NCBI GenBank assembly: GCA_017543265.1
Contig: JAFYGI010000028.1
Location: 28,035 to 92,034 of the forward strand
Reading direction: 5' to 3'
DNA length: 64,000 nt
From: Bacillota bacterium
GTDB taxonomy: Bacteria; Bacillota; Clostridia; Lachnospirales; CAG-274
In this document: piece by piece, positions 16,063 through 24,946 of the stretch
Layout: each line of letters begins with the position of its first letter
How positions within the stretch are numbered: the first letter of the stretch is position 1
Translations under genes and position numbers: made by a program
The notes under the pieces: model-generated
The model's database searches: none
What the model was told of the DNA's origin: nothing
The model's input: the letters and a program-made list of their open reading frames with translations, nothing else

Positions 16063-18840
16063 TTAATTTAAAATTGCAATAACATCTGCAATATCCGTTT
16101 TGCCGTTGTTGTCCCTGTCGGTATCCGCAAAGGGCTTTTGTGTGTCTATGCCGCTTATATACCTTAATAAAAGCCTTGCTTCAAGGGCAGAAAGCCTGCC
16201 GTTTTCGGGATAGCACTTGTATCCGCACCACTCCGGGGTTGTAAAGCCTTTGCTGTCCTTGCTGTAATAGACCGTCACATTATCCTTGCTTGATTCAAAG
16301 GCATATCTGTCTGTGCCGTTATAGGTCGAGCATACCATCTCGGGTGCATCACCCGTAAAAAATACGCTTGTCAGCGCCGTGTTGCCGCTGAACGCCAAAT
16401 ACTCCACCTTTGTAAGCGTTGACGGCATTTTTATCGTTTTTAACGCAGGACAGCTGCTGAACGCATAGGTATCTATAGTCTGCACACCCTCTTCAAACAC
16501 CACGGTCTCAAGCTGCTTACAGCCGGAAAATGCACCGTTGGATATTTCCGTCAGACTGCCGGGTATGTTTATTGATGTTATCCCCATATTTCCAAACGCA
16601 CTCATGTCGATTTTTTGTATACCGTCGGGCAGTACAAGACTTTTGACCGACTTATTTGACAAAAATGCGGAACTGCCTATTTCTTTAACTCCGCTGCCAA
16701 GCGTGAGCTTTTCATTTGCGACACAGTCGAAAAAGGCGCTGCTGCCAATTTTTTTAACACTATCGGGGATATTTACAGCCTTTATTTTTTCGCAGTAGGA
16801 AAAGCAGTTTGTCGGTATTTCCTCAAGATTTTCGGACAAAGTCAGATACTCCATGCTGTTGCATTCGGAAAACGCCCAATTACCTACGCTTGTTACGGTA
16901 TCGGGCATTATAAAGCCCTCCAGCGCCCCACACTTTTCAAAGGCATAGGTACCGATATATTCAAGACCGCTGCCAAATTCGGCCGATTTAAGGGCGCTGC
17001 ATTCGCGGAACGCATAAAGGCCTATACTTTTTATACCGTTTTCACCCTTGACGGAGGTTACGGACTTACAGTAGCGAAAGGCCGACTCATCTATAACTTC
17101 AACGCCTGCGGGGATATTTACCGCCCCGCTTTTTGCGCGGGGACACATAATAAGCTCTTTCATGTCGGCGGTATATAATATGCCGTCCACAGCTGCGTAG
17201 GACGTATTGCCGTCGGAAACGATAAACTCCTCCAGCTTTTTGCGGTTTATGCCCGACGCATCTATATTTGTCGTGTTTTTTCCGAGCGTTATGCTGACAA
17301 GCTCGGAGCAATCGTCAAAAGCACTCTTGTCAACATTCAGTGCGCTGTCGGGGATAACTATCCTGCTTGCGCCCGTGCTTCCAAAGGCCATACTGCCTAT
17401 GCTCACCACACCCTCGGGGATGATGACCGTCTGCGCGGACGAACAAAAGCGAAATGCGGAGCCCTCGACCGTTTCGACACTATCGGGCAGGATTATCTCT
17501 TTTAATGCGCTGCATCCCGAAAAAGCCGAGTTTCCCACGGTTTTAAGCCCCTGCGGCAGAGTGATGCTTTCAAGCGAGGTACAGTTGTAGAACGCTTCCT
17601 CGTCGATAAGCTCCGCACTTTTGGGAATATTTACGTTTTCAAGCTTCGTGCAATAGAAAAACATTCTCTTTGAAAGGTGTGTAAGCTTGTCGGGAAGCAC
17701 AGCCGTAACGATGCCCGAGCGGCCAAATACACTTTCGCCTATGCTTTCTATGCTTTCGGGAATAACTATCTGTTTGATGCCGCAGTCATAAAAGGCTTGC
17801 TTTCCTATGCTTTTCAGCCCGCTGCCGACATTGACCGTTTCAAGCTCTGTGCACGAAGAAAAGGCTTCGTTTCCTATGGTCTCCAGCTTATCGGTAAAAT
17901 CAAGTGCCTTAAGCTTACGGCAGTAGTAAAAAGCTTCTTCCCCAACGGTTTTTATATTCTTGCTCATTACCGCGGTCTCCAGCGCTTCACAGCCGTTAAA
18001 TGCGTTTTTGCCTATCTCGGTCACGGTATCGGGCAGGGTCACGGCGGTTATTGTTTTATTTGAATTAAAGGCATCCTCGGGTACGGTCAAAAGCCCGTAT
18101 GCAAGTGTCACGCTGCCGCTTTTGCCCTCGGGAACGACCACAAGCTCTGTTTTATCTTTGGTATAAACTATACCGTCAACGGAACAATAGTTTTCGTTTT
18201 CCGCGGATACGTTTATATCGGTAAGGGGACAGTCCGAGAAAATTCTTTTTGTTATCTCCTTCAATCCGCTGCCTATGCTTACGGTCTTTAATTTCGTACA
18301 TCCCCTGAACGTTGTGCTGCCCATTGTTTCCACGCTGTCGGGGATATCGGCCTTTTCAAGCATATAACAATGATTGAAAGTATCGGAGCCCATTGTTTTA
18401 AGCCCCTGCGGCAGGGTCACATCCGTCAGTATCTCACAATCCGAAAATACGCTGTTGCCCATCTTTGTCAGGCTTGACGGAAGCGTGACATCTGCCAGCG
18501 ATCTGCAATATAAAAAGGCATATGCGCCTATTTCCGTCACACCCTCCGGTATGGAAACCGTAACGATATTTTTGCCGTTAAATGCCATGCTGTTTATTTT
18601 CTTTACATTTTTGCCGTTTATCTGCGAGGGTATTTTTACAAAAAGTGCGGTTTCGTCACAGCCCGTAATGGTAAGACCCCCGTTTTCCTCCTTGTATTTA
18701 AGTCCCTCGGCGGCATTGCTTTCGTCTATCGTTGTATAGTCTGCCGCGTACACCGTTTTTTCGGATAAAACGGCATCGTGCAGAACAAAACCCCCGAAGA
18801 TGAGCATTGCCGCAGCCATATAAGCAAATATTTTTTTCAT
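16063..18840 (-). CDS. Secreted BspA-like leucine-rich repeat protein with C-terminal dockerin-like module
   Basis: Exported 925-residue protein. Signal region about 1-32 (ending TVYAAD). About 35 tandem LRR_5 repeats of the BspA type follow, with the recurring pattern AF.-C..L..V.LP..L..IG. These form an extended solenoid used for surface binding in gut and oral bacteria. The C-terminus (about 885-925) is dockerin-like: the second loop DRDNNGKTDIAD is complete, and the first (around NGRLSALEARLLLRYISG) keeps the helix but has lost most calcium ligands. ATG 18840 overlaps the nagZ stop (ATGA), with AGGAGAG upstream. The partner is unknown; cohesin docking is inferred. Confidence 0.88.
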   Translation of the reverse strand: MKKIFAYMAAAMLIFGGFVLHDAVLSEKTVYAADYTTIDESNAAEGLKYKEENGGLTITGCDETALFVKIPSQINGKNVKKINSMAFNGKNIVTVSIPEGVTEIGAYAFLYCRSLADVTLPSSLTKMGNSVFSDCEILTDVTLPQGLKTMGSDTFNHCYMLEKADIPDSVETMGSTTFRGCTKLKTVSIGSGLKEITKRIFSDCPLTDINVSAENENYCSVDGIVYTKDKTELVVVPEGKSGSVTLAYGLLTVPEDAFNSNKTITAVTLPDTVTEIGKNAFNGCEALETAVMSKNIKTVGEEAFYYCRKLKALDFTDKLETIGNEAFSSCTELETVNVGSGLKSIGKQAFYDCGIKQIVIPESIESIGESVFGRSGIVTAVLPDKLTHLSKRMFFYCTKLENVNIPKSAELIDEEAFYNCTSLESITLPQGLKTVGNSAFSGCSALKEIILPDSVETVEGSAFRFCSSAQTVIIPEGVVSIGSMAFGSTGASRIVIPDSALNVDKSAFDDCSELVSITLGKNTTNIDASGINRKKLEEFIVSDGNTSYAAVDGILYTADMKELIMCPRAKSGAVNIPAGVEVIDESAFRYCKSVTSVKGENGIKSIGLYAFRECSALKSAEFGSGLEYIGTYAFEKCGALEGFIMPDTVTSVGNWAFSECNSMEYLTLSENLEEIPTNCFSYCEKIKAVNIPDSVKKIGSSAFFDCVANEKLTLGSGVKEIGSSAFLSNKSVKSLVLPDGIQKIDMSAFGNMGITSINIPGSLTEISNGAFSGCKQLETVVFEEGVQTIDTYAFSSCPALKTIKMPSTLTKVEYLAFSGNTALTSVFFTGDAPEMVCSTYNGTDRYAFESSKDNVTVYYSKDSKGFTTPEWCGYKCYPENGRLSALEARLLLRYISGIDTQKPFADTDRDNNGKTDIADVIAILN

Positions 18841-19997
18841 TTATTGTCTCTCCTATTGTCTCTCCGTAATTTCTTTTTTAATTTTAATATCCTGTAGACA
18901 GACTCGTCTATCCTGTCCCTGCTGATATCACCGTTTTCGGCCATAGCAAGCAGGGCATCGTATGCTTTGCCCGTATCGGGCGGCATAAGCAGCATATCCG
19001 CGCCGGCATCAACGGCGTATTTTATACTGTCCTCCATACCGTATACGGTGACTGCGCCCATATTCATAGCATCCGTCACCACCACGCCGTCATAACCAAG
19101 CTCACCGCGCAAAAGTCCCGTTATTATGTCGGGGTCGAGGGTCGCGGGCCTGTCGCTGTCGCTTAAGGCGGGGACCTTTATATGTCCGACCATTATCACC
19201 TCTGCCCCGTTTTCTATCGCCTTTTTGAACGGCACCAGCTCCACGCTGTCAAGGCGCTGTCTGTCATGCCGTAAAACTGCCGTGCCGACATGGCTGTCGG
19301 TCGCCGTGTCGCCGTGCCCCGGGAAATGCTTCACAACGGGGATCACCCCGTTATCCCTTAAAGCGTTCATGGCAATAACGACATTCTCCCCCGCCGTCTG
19401 TGCATCTGTGGAAAAAGCCCTGCTGCCTATTATGGGATTGTCGGGGTTTGTGTCCACATCGGCATCGGGGGCAAAGTCCATGTTAAAGCCCATTGCCGCA
19501 AGCGTTTTTGCGATTTTGGCATAGTTTTCCCCGACAGTACCGTTTTCCGCCATGCTGCGTGCCGACGGGACGGAATAATCCGCCACGGCACCCGATCTCC
19601 CGATACGGCTTACCGCACCGCCCTCCTCGTCCACGGCAATAAAGGGCGGTATGTCGCTTATCTGTCTTAATTTGGCCGTAAGTGCCTGTGTATCGGCAAC
19701 ACCCCTTATATCATCGTCAAAAAGGATATAGCCGCCCGCGTTATGCACCTTTGCATCAAAGCTGCCGCTGACAAAGTCCGTGTCCAGCTCGCCCACATCA
19801 ACTATAAGCATCTGCCCCACCTTGTCCTCAAGGCTCATTTCGTCTATCTGCGATGCGATCTCGTCAATGGTGGTCGTTTCGGTAGTCTCCTCGGTGACCG
19901 TGGTTTCAAAGACGATCTCGGTCGGCGGGGTCTGTCCCGAGGGGGAACAGCCGACACACAAAAGGCAAAGCCAGAAAATATATAATACCCGCTCCAT
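18837..19997 (-). CDS. nagZ: Lipoprotein beta-N-acetylhexosaminidase, GH3 (NagZ-like)
   Basis: 386-residue glycoside hydrolase that removes terminal N-acetylglucosamine from muropeptides or glycans. A lipobox LCVGC puts the lipidated cysteine at residue 17, so the enzyme is tethered outside the membrane, unlike the cytosolic NagZ of Gram-negatives. A Thr/Glu spacer spans about 24-45. GH3 motifs: AVDEEGGAVSRIGR, NMDFAPDADVDTNP, KHFPGHGDTATDSH with the general acid His, and VVTDAMNMGAV with nucleophile Asp309. It starts 2 bases after the aminotransferase stop and overlaps the LRR gene, so the operon joins cell-wall recycling with surface proteins. Confidence 0.9.
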   Translation of the reverse strand: MERVLYIFWLCLLCVGCSPSGQTPPTEIVFETTVTEETTETTTIDEIASQIDEMSLEDKVGQMLIVDVGELDTDFVSGSFDAKVHNAGGYILFDDDIRGVADTQALTAKLRQISDIPPFIAVDEEGGAVSRIGRSGAVADYSVPSARSMAENGTVGENYAKIAKTLAAMGFNMDFAPDADVDTNPDNPIIGSRAFSTDAQTAGENVVIAMNALRDNGVIPVVKHFPGHGDTATDSHVGTAVLRHDRQRLDSVELVPFKKAIENGAEVIMVGHIKVPALSDSDRPATLDPDIITGLLRGELGYDGVVVTDAMNMGAVTVYGMEDSIKYAVDAGADMLLMPPDTGKAYDALLAMAENGDISRDRIDESVYRILKLKKKLRRDNRRDNK

Positions 19998-19999
19998 GA

Positions 20000-21193
20000 C
20001 TAAAAATTCTCTTTTACAAAGCGTTCTATGCGGTTTACGCCCTCGACCACATCACGCATGCTTGTTGCGTAGGATATGCGGATATGATCCTCAAACCCGA
20101 AGGCATCGGAGGGCACCACGGCAACATTGTACTTGTCGAAAAGCACCTCCGCAACGTCCCCCGCGGTCTCTATCTTATATTCGCCCACACTCTCGCCCAA
20201 AAGCTTTGACACATCCACAAACAGGTAAAAAGCGCCCTTTGGCAGAAGATTGCTCAAAAACGGTATGTCCGATATGCGCTGTGCGATATAGTCGCGCCTG
20301 TGCTCAAAATGCTTCAGCATCTCCGCCGCATCGTCCTGCGCCTGCGTAAGTGCCGCCAAAGCCGCCTTTTGCGCAATGGAGTTGATGTTTGAGGTGGAGT
20401 TTGACTGTATGTTTGCAATTACCCTTGCAAGCTCCGCATCGGAGGCCGAAAAACCCACACGCCAGCCCGTCATGGCATGGCTTTTGGAAAGACCGCCTAT
20501 CACGACAGTCCTCTTTTTTATTTCCTCCCCGAGTGATGCAATACTGCAATGCAAAAGCTTTTTGCTGTATATAAGCTTGCAGTATATCTCGTCCGATATG
20601 ATGAAAAGGTCGTTTTTGACGGCAAAATTGCCTATCTCCAGCAGCTCGTCCGCAGAGTACACCATGCCCGTGGGATTGTTCGGGCTGTTGATGATAACGG
20701 CCTTTGTGCGCGGTGTCAGCGCCTCTTCAAGCTGTTTTGGCGTAACGCGAAAGCCGTTTGACTTTAATGTCTTTATCGTTACGGGTACGCCGCCGCACAT
20801 CTTTACAATGTCTATATAGCTGTTCCAGTACGGGGCGGGCACAAGTACCTCGTCACCCGCATCAAGTATAGCCGAAAATGCGTTTTTAAGCGCGTGCTTG
20901 CTGCCGTTTGAAACCACTATCTGCGTATAGTCGTATTCAAGCCCCATTGTACCGAGATATTGGGCAAAGGCCTCACGCAGCTCCCTGATGCCCGCATAAG
21001 GCGTATAGTGCGTAAAGTTTTCCTCCAGCGCCTTTACTGCGGCCTGCTTTACACATTCGGGCGTATCAAAATCGGGCTCGCCCGCGCTGAAATCCACAAC
21101 ATCAATGCCCTGCGCCCGCTTCTCCGCCACACGCGCTGCCATACTGAGCGTAGGTGACGGGCAGATCTCCAATGCAATTTTTGATAACTTCAT
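20000..21193 (-). CDS. Class I/II pyridoxal-phosphate aminotransferase (aspartate aminotransferase-like)
   Basis: 397-residue cytosolic enzyme of the aspartate aminotransferase I-gamma group, interconverting aspartate/oxaloacetate and glutamate/2-oxoglutarate or similar pairs. Motifs: DFSAGEPDFDTP at the N-terminus, THYTPYAGIRELREA, NSPNNPTGMVYS, SDEIYCKLIYS, and GLSKSHAMTGWRVGF with the PLP lysine Lys237. Length and motifs are complete. GGGGTGAT lies 6 bases before the start. It leads an operon with nagZ, the LRR protein and the esterase. Substrate specificity within the family (aspartate, aromatic, alanine) cannot be read from sequence alone. Confidence 0.9.
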   Translation of the reverse strand: MKLSKIALEICPSPTLSMAARVAEKRAQGIDVVDFSAGEPDFDTPECVKQAAVKALEENFTHYTPYAGIRELREAFAQYLGTMGLEYDYTQIVVSNGSKHALKNAFSAILDAGDEVLVPAPYWNSYIDIVKMCGGVPVTIKTLKSNGFRVTPKQLEEALTPRTKAVIINSPNNPTGMVYSADELLEIGNFAVKNDLFIISDEIYCKLIYSKKLLHCSIASLGEEIKKRTVVIGGLSKSHAMTGWRVGFSASDAELARVIANIQSNSTSNINSIAQKAALAALTQAQDDAAEMLKHFEHRRDYIAQRISDIPFLSNLLPKGAFYLFVDVSKLLGESVGEYKIETAGDVAEVLFDKYNVAVVPSDAFGFEDHIRISYATSMRDVVEGVNRIERFVKENF

Positions 21194-21237
21194 TTATATC
21201 ACCCCATGAAACGAAAGATTTCGATATTATCGTTTTT

Positions 21238-21266
21238 ATTTTAACATAAACCGATATTTTTTTCAA
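21238..21266 (-). promoter_or_regulatory. Promoter of the aminotransferase-nagZ-LRR-esterase operon
   Basis: Minus strand TTGAAA, 17-base spacer, TAAAAT with an upstream TG (extended -10), 45 bases before the start. Confidence 0.7.
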
Positions 21267-21331
21267 GGGTTTTATTTTTTTGGATGTATACGTACATTTG
21301 CGTTTTTGCCAATAACTTGCGTAAAAAACAC

Positions 21332-21358
21332 AAAAAACCGAAGCATTATTGCTCCGGT
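21332..21358 (-). terminator. Intrinsic terminator of nrdR
   Basis: Minus strand hairpin ACCGGAGCA/TGCTTCGGT (one mismatch) followed by a run of six T, 5 bases after the nrdR stop. Confidence 0.8.
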
Positions 21359-21363
21359 CGTTT

Positions 21364-21825
21364 TCAATTCTTTCTGTCATCAAGTATTTTACTCAATTCC
21401 TGCATAAAGCTATCAATATCCTTAAATTTTCTATACACCGATGCAAAGCGCACATAGGCAACATCGTCCATATCCTTCAGACGCTCCATGACCATTTCGC
21501 CAAGCTCCTTGCTGTATATCTCCCTGCGCATGGAGTTCATCACCTGGTTTTCTATGTCCGTGACCATTTCCTCGATGCTCTCCACCGACACGGGGCGCTT
21601 GTTGCAGCTCATCATGATACCCTTAACAAGCTTATCCCTGTCAAAGCTCTCGCGGGTCTCGTCGGCCTTGATGACCGTCAGGGGGATGGTATCCACCCTT
21701 TCGTATGTAGTGAAACGCTCGTTGCATTTTTCGCAGATACGGCGGCGGCGTATGGCGGAATTATCCTCCATGGCGCGTGTATCGATAACCTTTGTGTCTA
21801 TATTTCCGCAAAAGGGACAACGCAT
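21364..21825 (-). CDS. nrdR: Transcriptional repressor NrdR
   Basis: 153-residue regulator of ribonucleotide reductase genes. The zinc ribbon has Cys3, Cys6, Cys31 and Cys34 (MRCPFCGN and RICEKCNERFTTYER), followed by an ATP-cone at about 46-136 (LTVIKADETRESFDRDKL) that senses ATP/dATP. Start chosen at ATG 21825 because the protein begins MRCPFCG in the family and GGAGG precedes it; the frame is open 36 bases further upstream. Nrd target genes are not in the window. Single-gene transcript with its own terminator. Confidence 0.96.
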   Translation of the reverse strand: MRCPFCGNIDTKVIDTRAMEDNSAIRRRRICEKCNERFTTYERVDTIPLTVIKADETRESFDRDKLVKGIMMSCNKRPVSVESIEEMVTDIENQVMNSMRREIYSKELGEMVMERLKDMDDVAYVRFASVYRKFKDIDSFMQELSKILDDRKN

Positions 21826-21889
21826 AAATAATACCTCCGATTTTGTTATATTATACTTCATTATAATACATAATTTGGGGATTTACAAG

Positions 21890-22777
21890 TTACGACTTTG
21901 TTACAGTTTTGCACCTGCGGCGGCATACTATAAGCGCACAGAGCGCGGAAGCGGCCACAACGGCGCTTACTATCATGCTGACGGGGATATTGCCTATCAT
22001 AAGCTGGTCCGTCCTGATGCTTTCTATAAAAAACCTGCCTATGCCGTAAAACAGGAAATACATACAGCTTATCTCACCGTCAAATTTTTTGTGCCTGCGG
22101 TAAAGCACCATTATAATAACGATAAGTATATTGCACATCATCTCATATAAAAACGTGGGATGCACGGATATATACGCCGTCCCCGATATTATGGTAAGCG
22201 GATATTCGCTGATGCCCCTGTACAGCGCCGTATCGGCGTTTACGGTAAGGTGCGGCACCTCGTCTGCCTTGTACATAAGCGAAAACAGCCCCGTTGTCGC
22301 ACGGCCGAAAGCCTCGCGGTTGACAAAGTTGCCCATCCTGCCCACTATCTGTCCCACCAAAAGCGGTGCGGCGTAAATGTCGGTAAACCTGAAAAGGGGA
22401 AGCTTTTTTATCCTTGTGTATACCACAACGGCAATGACCGCCGCGATAACACCGCCGTATATGGCAAGACCGCCGTCACGGAAGGCAAAAAAGTTTATCA
22501 GACTTTTGTCGTTAAAAATAAGATAATACGCCCTTGCGCCCGTTATGCCGCTGATAAGGCCGTAAAACACAAAATCTATGTATGGGTCGGGGTTTTCCTT
22601 CTCCGCCCTGACATTGTACATAAGCATACAAAAGCCCAGCACAACGCCCGTGCAAATAAAAAGCCCGTACCAGTATATATCAAACCCGAATATCGAAAAT
22701 GCGACTCTGTCCAGCTCCTGAAACACTATCCCCAGATTGGGGAAACAAGCATCGGGCAATGACTGTAGTTTGTCCAT
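21890..22777 (-). CDS. lgt: Prolipoprotein diacylglyceryl transferase Lgt
   Basis: 295-residue polytopic membrane enzyme that transfers diacylglycerol from phosphatidylglycerol to the lipobox cysteine of prolipoproteins. About seven transmembrane helices. The Lgt signature VGQIVGRMGNFVNREAFGR is at 141-159 with the conserved Arg147, and DGGLAIYGGVIAAV near 101 carries the glycine-rich motif, as IYGG instead of HGG. Start follows AGGTGAG. Potential substrates in this window are the NagZ lipoprotein and the MBL lipoprotein at 53.0 kb. Confidence 0.94.
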   Translation of the reverse strand: MDKLQSLPDACFPNLGIVFQELDRVAFSIFGFDIYWYGLFICTGVVLGFCMLMYNVRAEKENPDPYIDFVFYGLISGITGARAYYLIFNDKSLINFFAFRDGGLAIYGGVIAAVIAVVVYTRIKKLPLFRFTDIYAAPLLVGQIVGRMGNFVNREAFGRATTGLFSLMYKADEVPHLTVNADTALYRGISEYPLTIISGTAYISVHPTFLYEMMCNILIVIIMVLYRRHKKFDGEISCMYFLFYGIGRFFIESIRTDQLMIGNIPVSMIVSAVVAASALCALIVCRRRCKTVTKS

Positions 22778-22798
22778 ATTCTCACCTGCCTTATATAC

Positions 22799-22826
22799 AT
22801 TGTACCATATTTGGCAAAAATGTCAA
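22799..22826 (-). promoter_or_regulatory. Promoter of lgt
   Basis: Minus strand TTGACA, 16-base spacer, TACAAT with extended -10 TG. Strong near-consensus site giving a leader of about 15 bases. Confidence 0.8.
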
Positions 22827-22834
22827 GCGGCGGC

Positions 22835-22884
22835 AAAAAACGGCGCTGTAAGCGGGCAAAGTCGTCTTCGCCCGCCTGCCTTTT
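22835..22884 (-). terminator. Possible terminator after the M16-like gene
   Basis: Minus strand hairpin GCGGGC/GCCCGC with a 12-base loop, then GCGCCGTTTTTT. The T-run is 11 bases from the stem, so termination here is only moderately supported. Confidence 0.4.
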
Positions 22885-24033
22885 CTACTCGCTGCCCAAA
22901 AGGTACACAACGCTTATCCTTGGGTGAAGGTCGATCCTATCCACGGCCTTTACCTTATCTATCGCCTTTTCGGGGCTTACCTTATCGTCAAGTATGCCCT
23001 GTATCAAATAAAAATCCATAAGTGCGGTGGGATATTTCTTCACCAGTTCAAGGGTATGCGTTACGGCGGCCTTTGCACCGTCTATCTCCCGCGGCGTACT
23101 CTTTTTTTCAAGACGGCTTTTTATAAGGCTGACAGCCTTATCCGCATCGCCTTCCTCAATATCGGCCTGTACCAGCATAGCGTTTAAAAGCGTGTAAAAC
23201 CTGCTTGTTATCGCGCGGCAGAGCCCCCCGCGCTTCATGCTGCCCAGAACGGACGAATAAAAAAGCTCGTTGAACACCATTTTTTCAAACCTGCTGCCCT
23301 CGCCCATATCCACCCCGACACAAAGCTTTGCGTGCTCGCCCGGCAAACGCTCGGTCACGGCGCGGTATTCGCAGGGCACGGCCGCCTTGCCCGCGGGTGT
23401 TTCGTGTGTTTTAAGGTCGGGGAAATATTTGTCGAAAAGCTCTTTTGCCCGCCCCTCGTCAATATCCCCCAGCACAAATACATCTATGCCCGCATTTGCA
23501 AAAAGGCTTTTGTAATAGCCGTAAAGGTCCTTTATACCGCACAGATCGCCCAATATCCCGTCACAGTCGATGCCGTGCGCGGTCTTTTCAAACATCAGCT
23601 CCGTACAGCGGTCAAGGGCGTAATGCCGCTTGTCGGCGGGCTTGTTTTCTATCAGATTTTTAAGATGCTTTTTGCACGATACGGCAAAGTCGTCCGCCCT
23701 GAGATAAGGCCTGTTTATTATCTCGCTTAAAATGGCAAACTGCCGTTCCTCGCTGCCCTTGGGTGCCGCGATAAGCAGGCGCAGCACCATTGTATCACCC
23801 CTTTTGACGGACGAAATTTTAAGCTGTGCCCCGTTGCACTCGGCAAGGGCGCTGTTAAGCTGTGTCGGCGTTTTGTAGCGCTCGCACCCGCTGCCCAGCA
23901 CCAGCGACAGCAAACGGTTTTTCGTCACCGTCCCCTTTTCAAGCGGCCGTTTAAAACATATACAAAGATAAGACCCCTTGAAATTTTTGTTATTTTCCAC
24001 ATATAGGTTTACCCTGTCCCTGATCAGTTTCAT
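22885..24033 (-). CDS. M16-family protein lacking the zinc motif (YmfF-like)
   Basis: 382-residue protein with the two-lobe layout of M16 zinc peptidases, close in style to Bacillus YmfF. The HxxEH zinc site is absent: where active members have HFLEH, this has SLVLGSGCERYKT. It is therefore probably the inactive half of a heterodimer. The usual active partner (YmfH-like) is not adjacent; lgt follows instead. No signal peptide, so cytosolic. It begins 10 bases after sigG, suggesting co-transcription with a sporulation sigma gene. Whether it acts in sporulation, peptide processing or something else cannot be told. Confidence 0.78.
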   Translation of the reverse strand: MKLIRDRVNLYVENNKNFKGSYLCICFKRPLEKGTVTKNRLLSLVLGSGCERYKTPTQLNSALAECNGAQLKISSVKRGDTMVLRLLIAAPKGSEERQFAILSEIINRPYLRADDFAVSCKKHLKNLIENKPADKRHYALDRCTELMFEKTAHGIDCDGILGDLCGIKDLYGYYKSLFANAGIDVFVLGDIDEGRAKELFDKYFPDLKTHETPAGKAAVPCEYRAVTERLPGEHAKLCVGVDMGEGSRFEKMVFNELFYSSVLGSMKRGGLCRAITSRFYTLLNAMLVQADIEEGDADKAVSLIKSRLEKKSTPREIDGAKAAVTHTLELVKKYPTALMDFYLIQGILDDKVSPEKAIDKVKAVDRIDLHPRISVVYLLGSE

Positions 24034-24042
24034 ACCATCACC

Positions 24043-24816
24043 CTACACATACTTTCTCATATTTCTTAATGCCCCCTTTTCAAGACGGCTTACCTGAGCC
24101 TGGCTGATCCCTATTTCCTCTGCAACCTCCATCTGCGTTTTACCCCTGAAAAACCGCAGCTTTATTATATATCTCTCCCTTTCGCCGAGCTTGTCCATTG
24201 CCTCTTTCAGCGCCAGATTTTCAAGCCATGCCTCGTCGCTGTTTTTCTCGTCGCCTATCTGGTCCATAACAAACAGCGCATCCGTGCCGTCATGGTAAAC
24301 GGGCTCAAACAGCGACACGGGCGTTTGTATCGCCTCTATTGCAAAGACCACCTCGTTTTTGGGGATGTTCAGCTCCTTTGCTATCTCGTCCGCGGTGGGC
24401 TCCTTGTTGTTGGCGGCGGTCAGCTTTTCCTTGGCCTGCAATGCCTTGTACGCCGTATCACGCAAAGAACGGCTGACCCTTATGGCGTTGTAGTCCCGCA
24501 GATACCGCCTTACCTCGCCTATTATCATTGGTACGGCGTATGTCGAAAACTTTACCCCGTGGGAGGTATCAAAGTTGTCTATGGCCTTTATAAGCCCGAT
24601 ACAGCCCACCTGAAAAATGTCGTCTATATTTTCGCCGCGGTTGTTAAAACGCTGTATAACGCTTAGTACAAGCCTTAAATTGCCGTATATATATTCCGCC
24701 CTGGCCTGCTTGTCGCCGCTGCGTGCACGCTCGAATAAAGCCTGCTTCTCCTCCTCGTTAAGGACGGGCAGCTTGCCTGTGTTTACACCGCAAATCTCTA
24801 CCTTGGTGACTGCCAT
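24043..24816 (-). CDS. sigG: Sporulation sigma factor SigG
   Basis: 257-residue late forespore sigma factor. The N-terminus KVEICGVNTGKLPVL is diagnostic for SigG. Region 2 is RLVLSVIQRFNNRGENIDDIFQVGCIGLIKAI with GVKFSTYAVPMIIGEVRRYLRD; region 4 ends with GKTQMEVAEEIGISQAQVSRLEKGAL. In Bacillus sigG follows spoIIGA-sigE; here no sigE is upstream, and the M16-like gene follows. GAGGAGATGAG precedes the ATG. A SigF/SigG-like promoter lies upstream, consistent with autoregulation. Presence of sigG is direct evidence that the organism is, or recently was, a spore former. Confidence 0.95.
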   Translation of the reverse strand: MAVTKVEICGVNTGKLPVLNEEEKQALFERARSGDKQARAEYIYGNLRLVLSVIQRFNNRGENIDDIFQVGCIGLIKAIDNFDTSHGVKFSTYAVPMIIGEVRRYLRDYNAIRVSRSLRDTAYKALQAKEKLTAANNKEPTADEIAKELNIPKNEVVFAIEAIQTPVSLFEPVYHDGTDALFVMDQIGDEKNSDEAWLENLALKEAMDKLGERERYIIKLRFFRGKTQMEVAEEIGISQAQVSRLEKGALRNMRKYV

Positions 24817-24850
24817 ATACTCATCTCCTCAAATGAAACGGTTATGAATA

Positions 24851-24880
24851 TATTATTTCCCGTGAATGTGAGTATATACA
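24851..24880 (-). promoter_or_regulatory. Candidate SigF/SigG-type promoter of sigG
   Basis: Minus strand TGTATA then, after 13-14 bases, GGGAAATAAT, about 45 bases before the start. This resembles the forespore consensus (GYATA, about 15 bases, GGnnAnAnT). Spacing is slightly short, so moderate confidence. Confidence 0.5.
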
Positions 24881-24902
24881 GCTATGTATGTGACAAATTT
24901 TG

Positions 24903-24941
24903 CAAAAAAAAAGCCGTACAGCAGTTATATCTGCTGTACGG
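24903..24941 (-). terminator. Intrinsic terminator of the PHP-WYL operon
   Basis: Perfect 11-base stem CCGTACAGCAG/CTGCTGTACGG with a 6-base loop, then nine or more T on the minus strand. Confidence 0.92.
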
Positions 24942-24946
24942 ATAAA

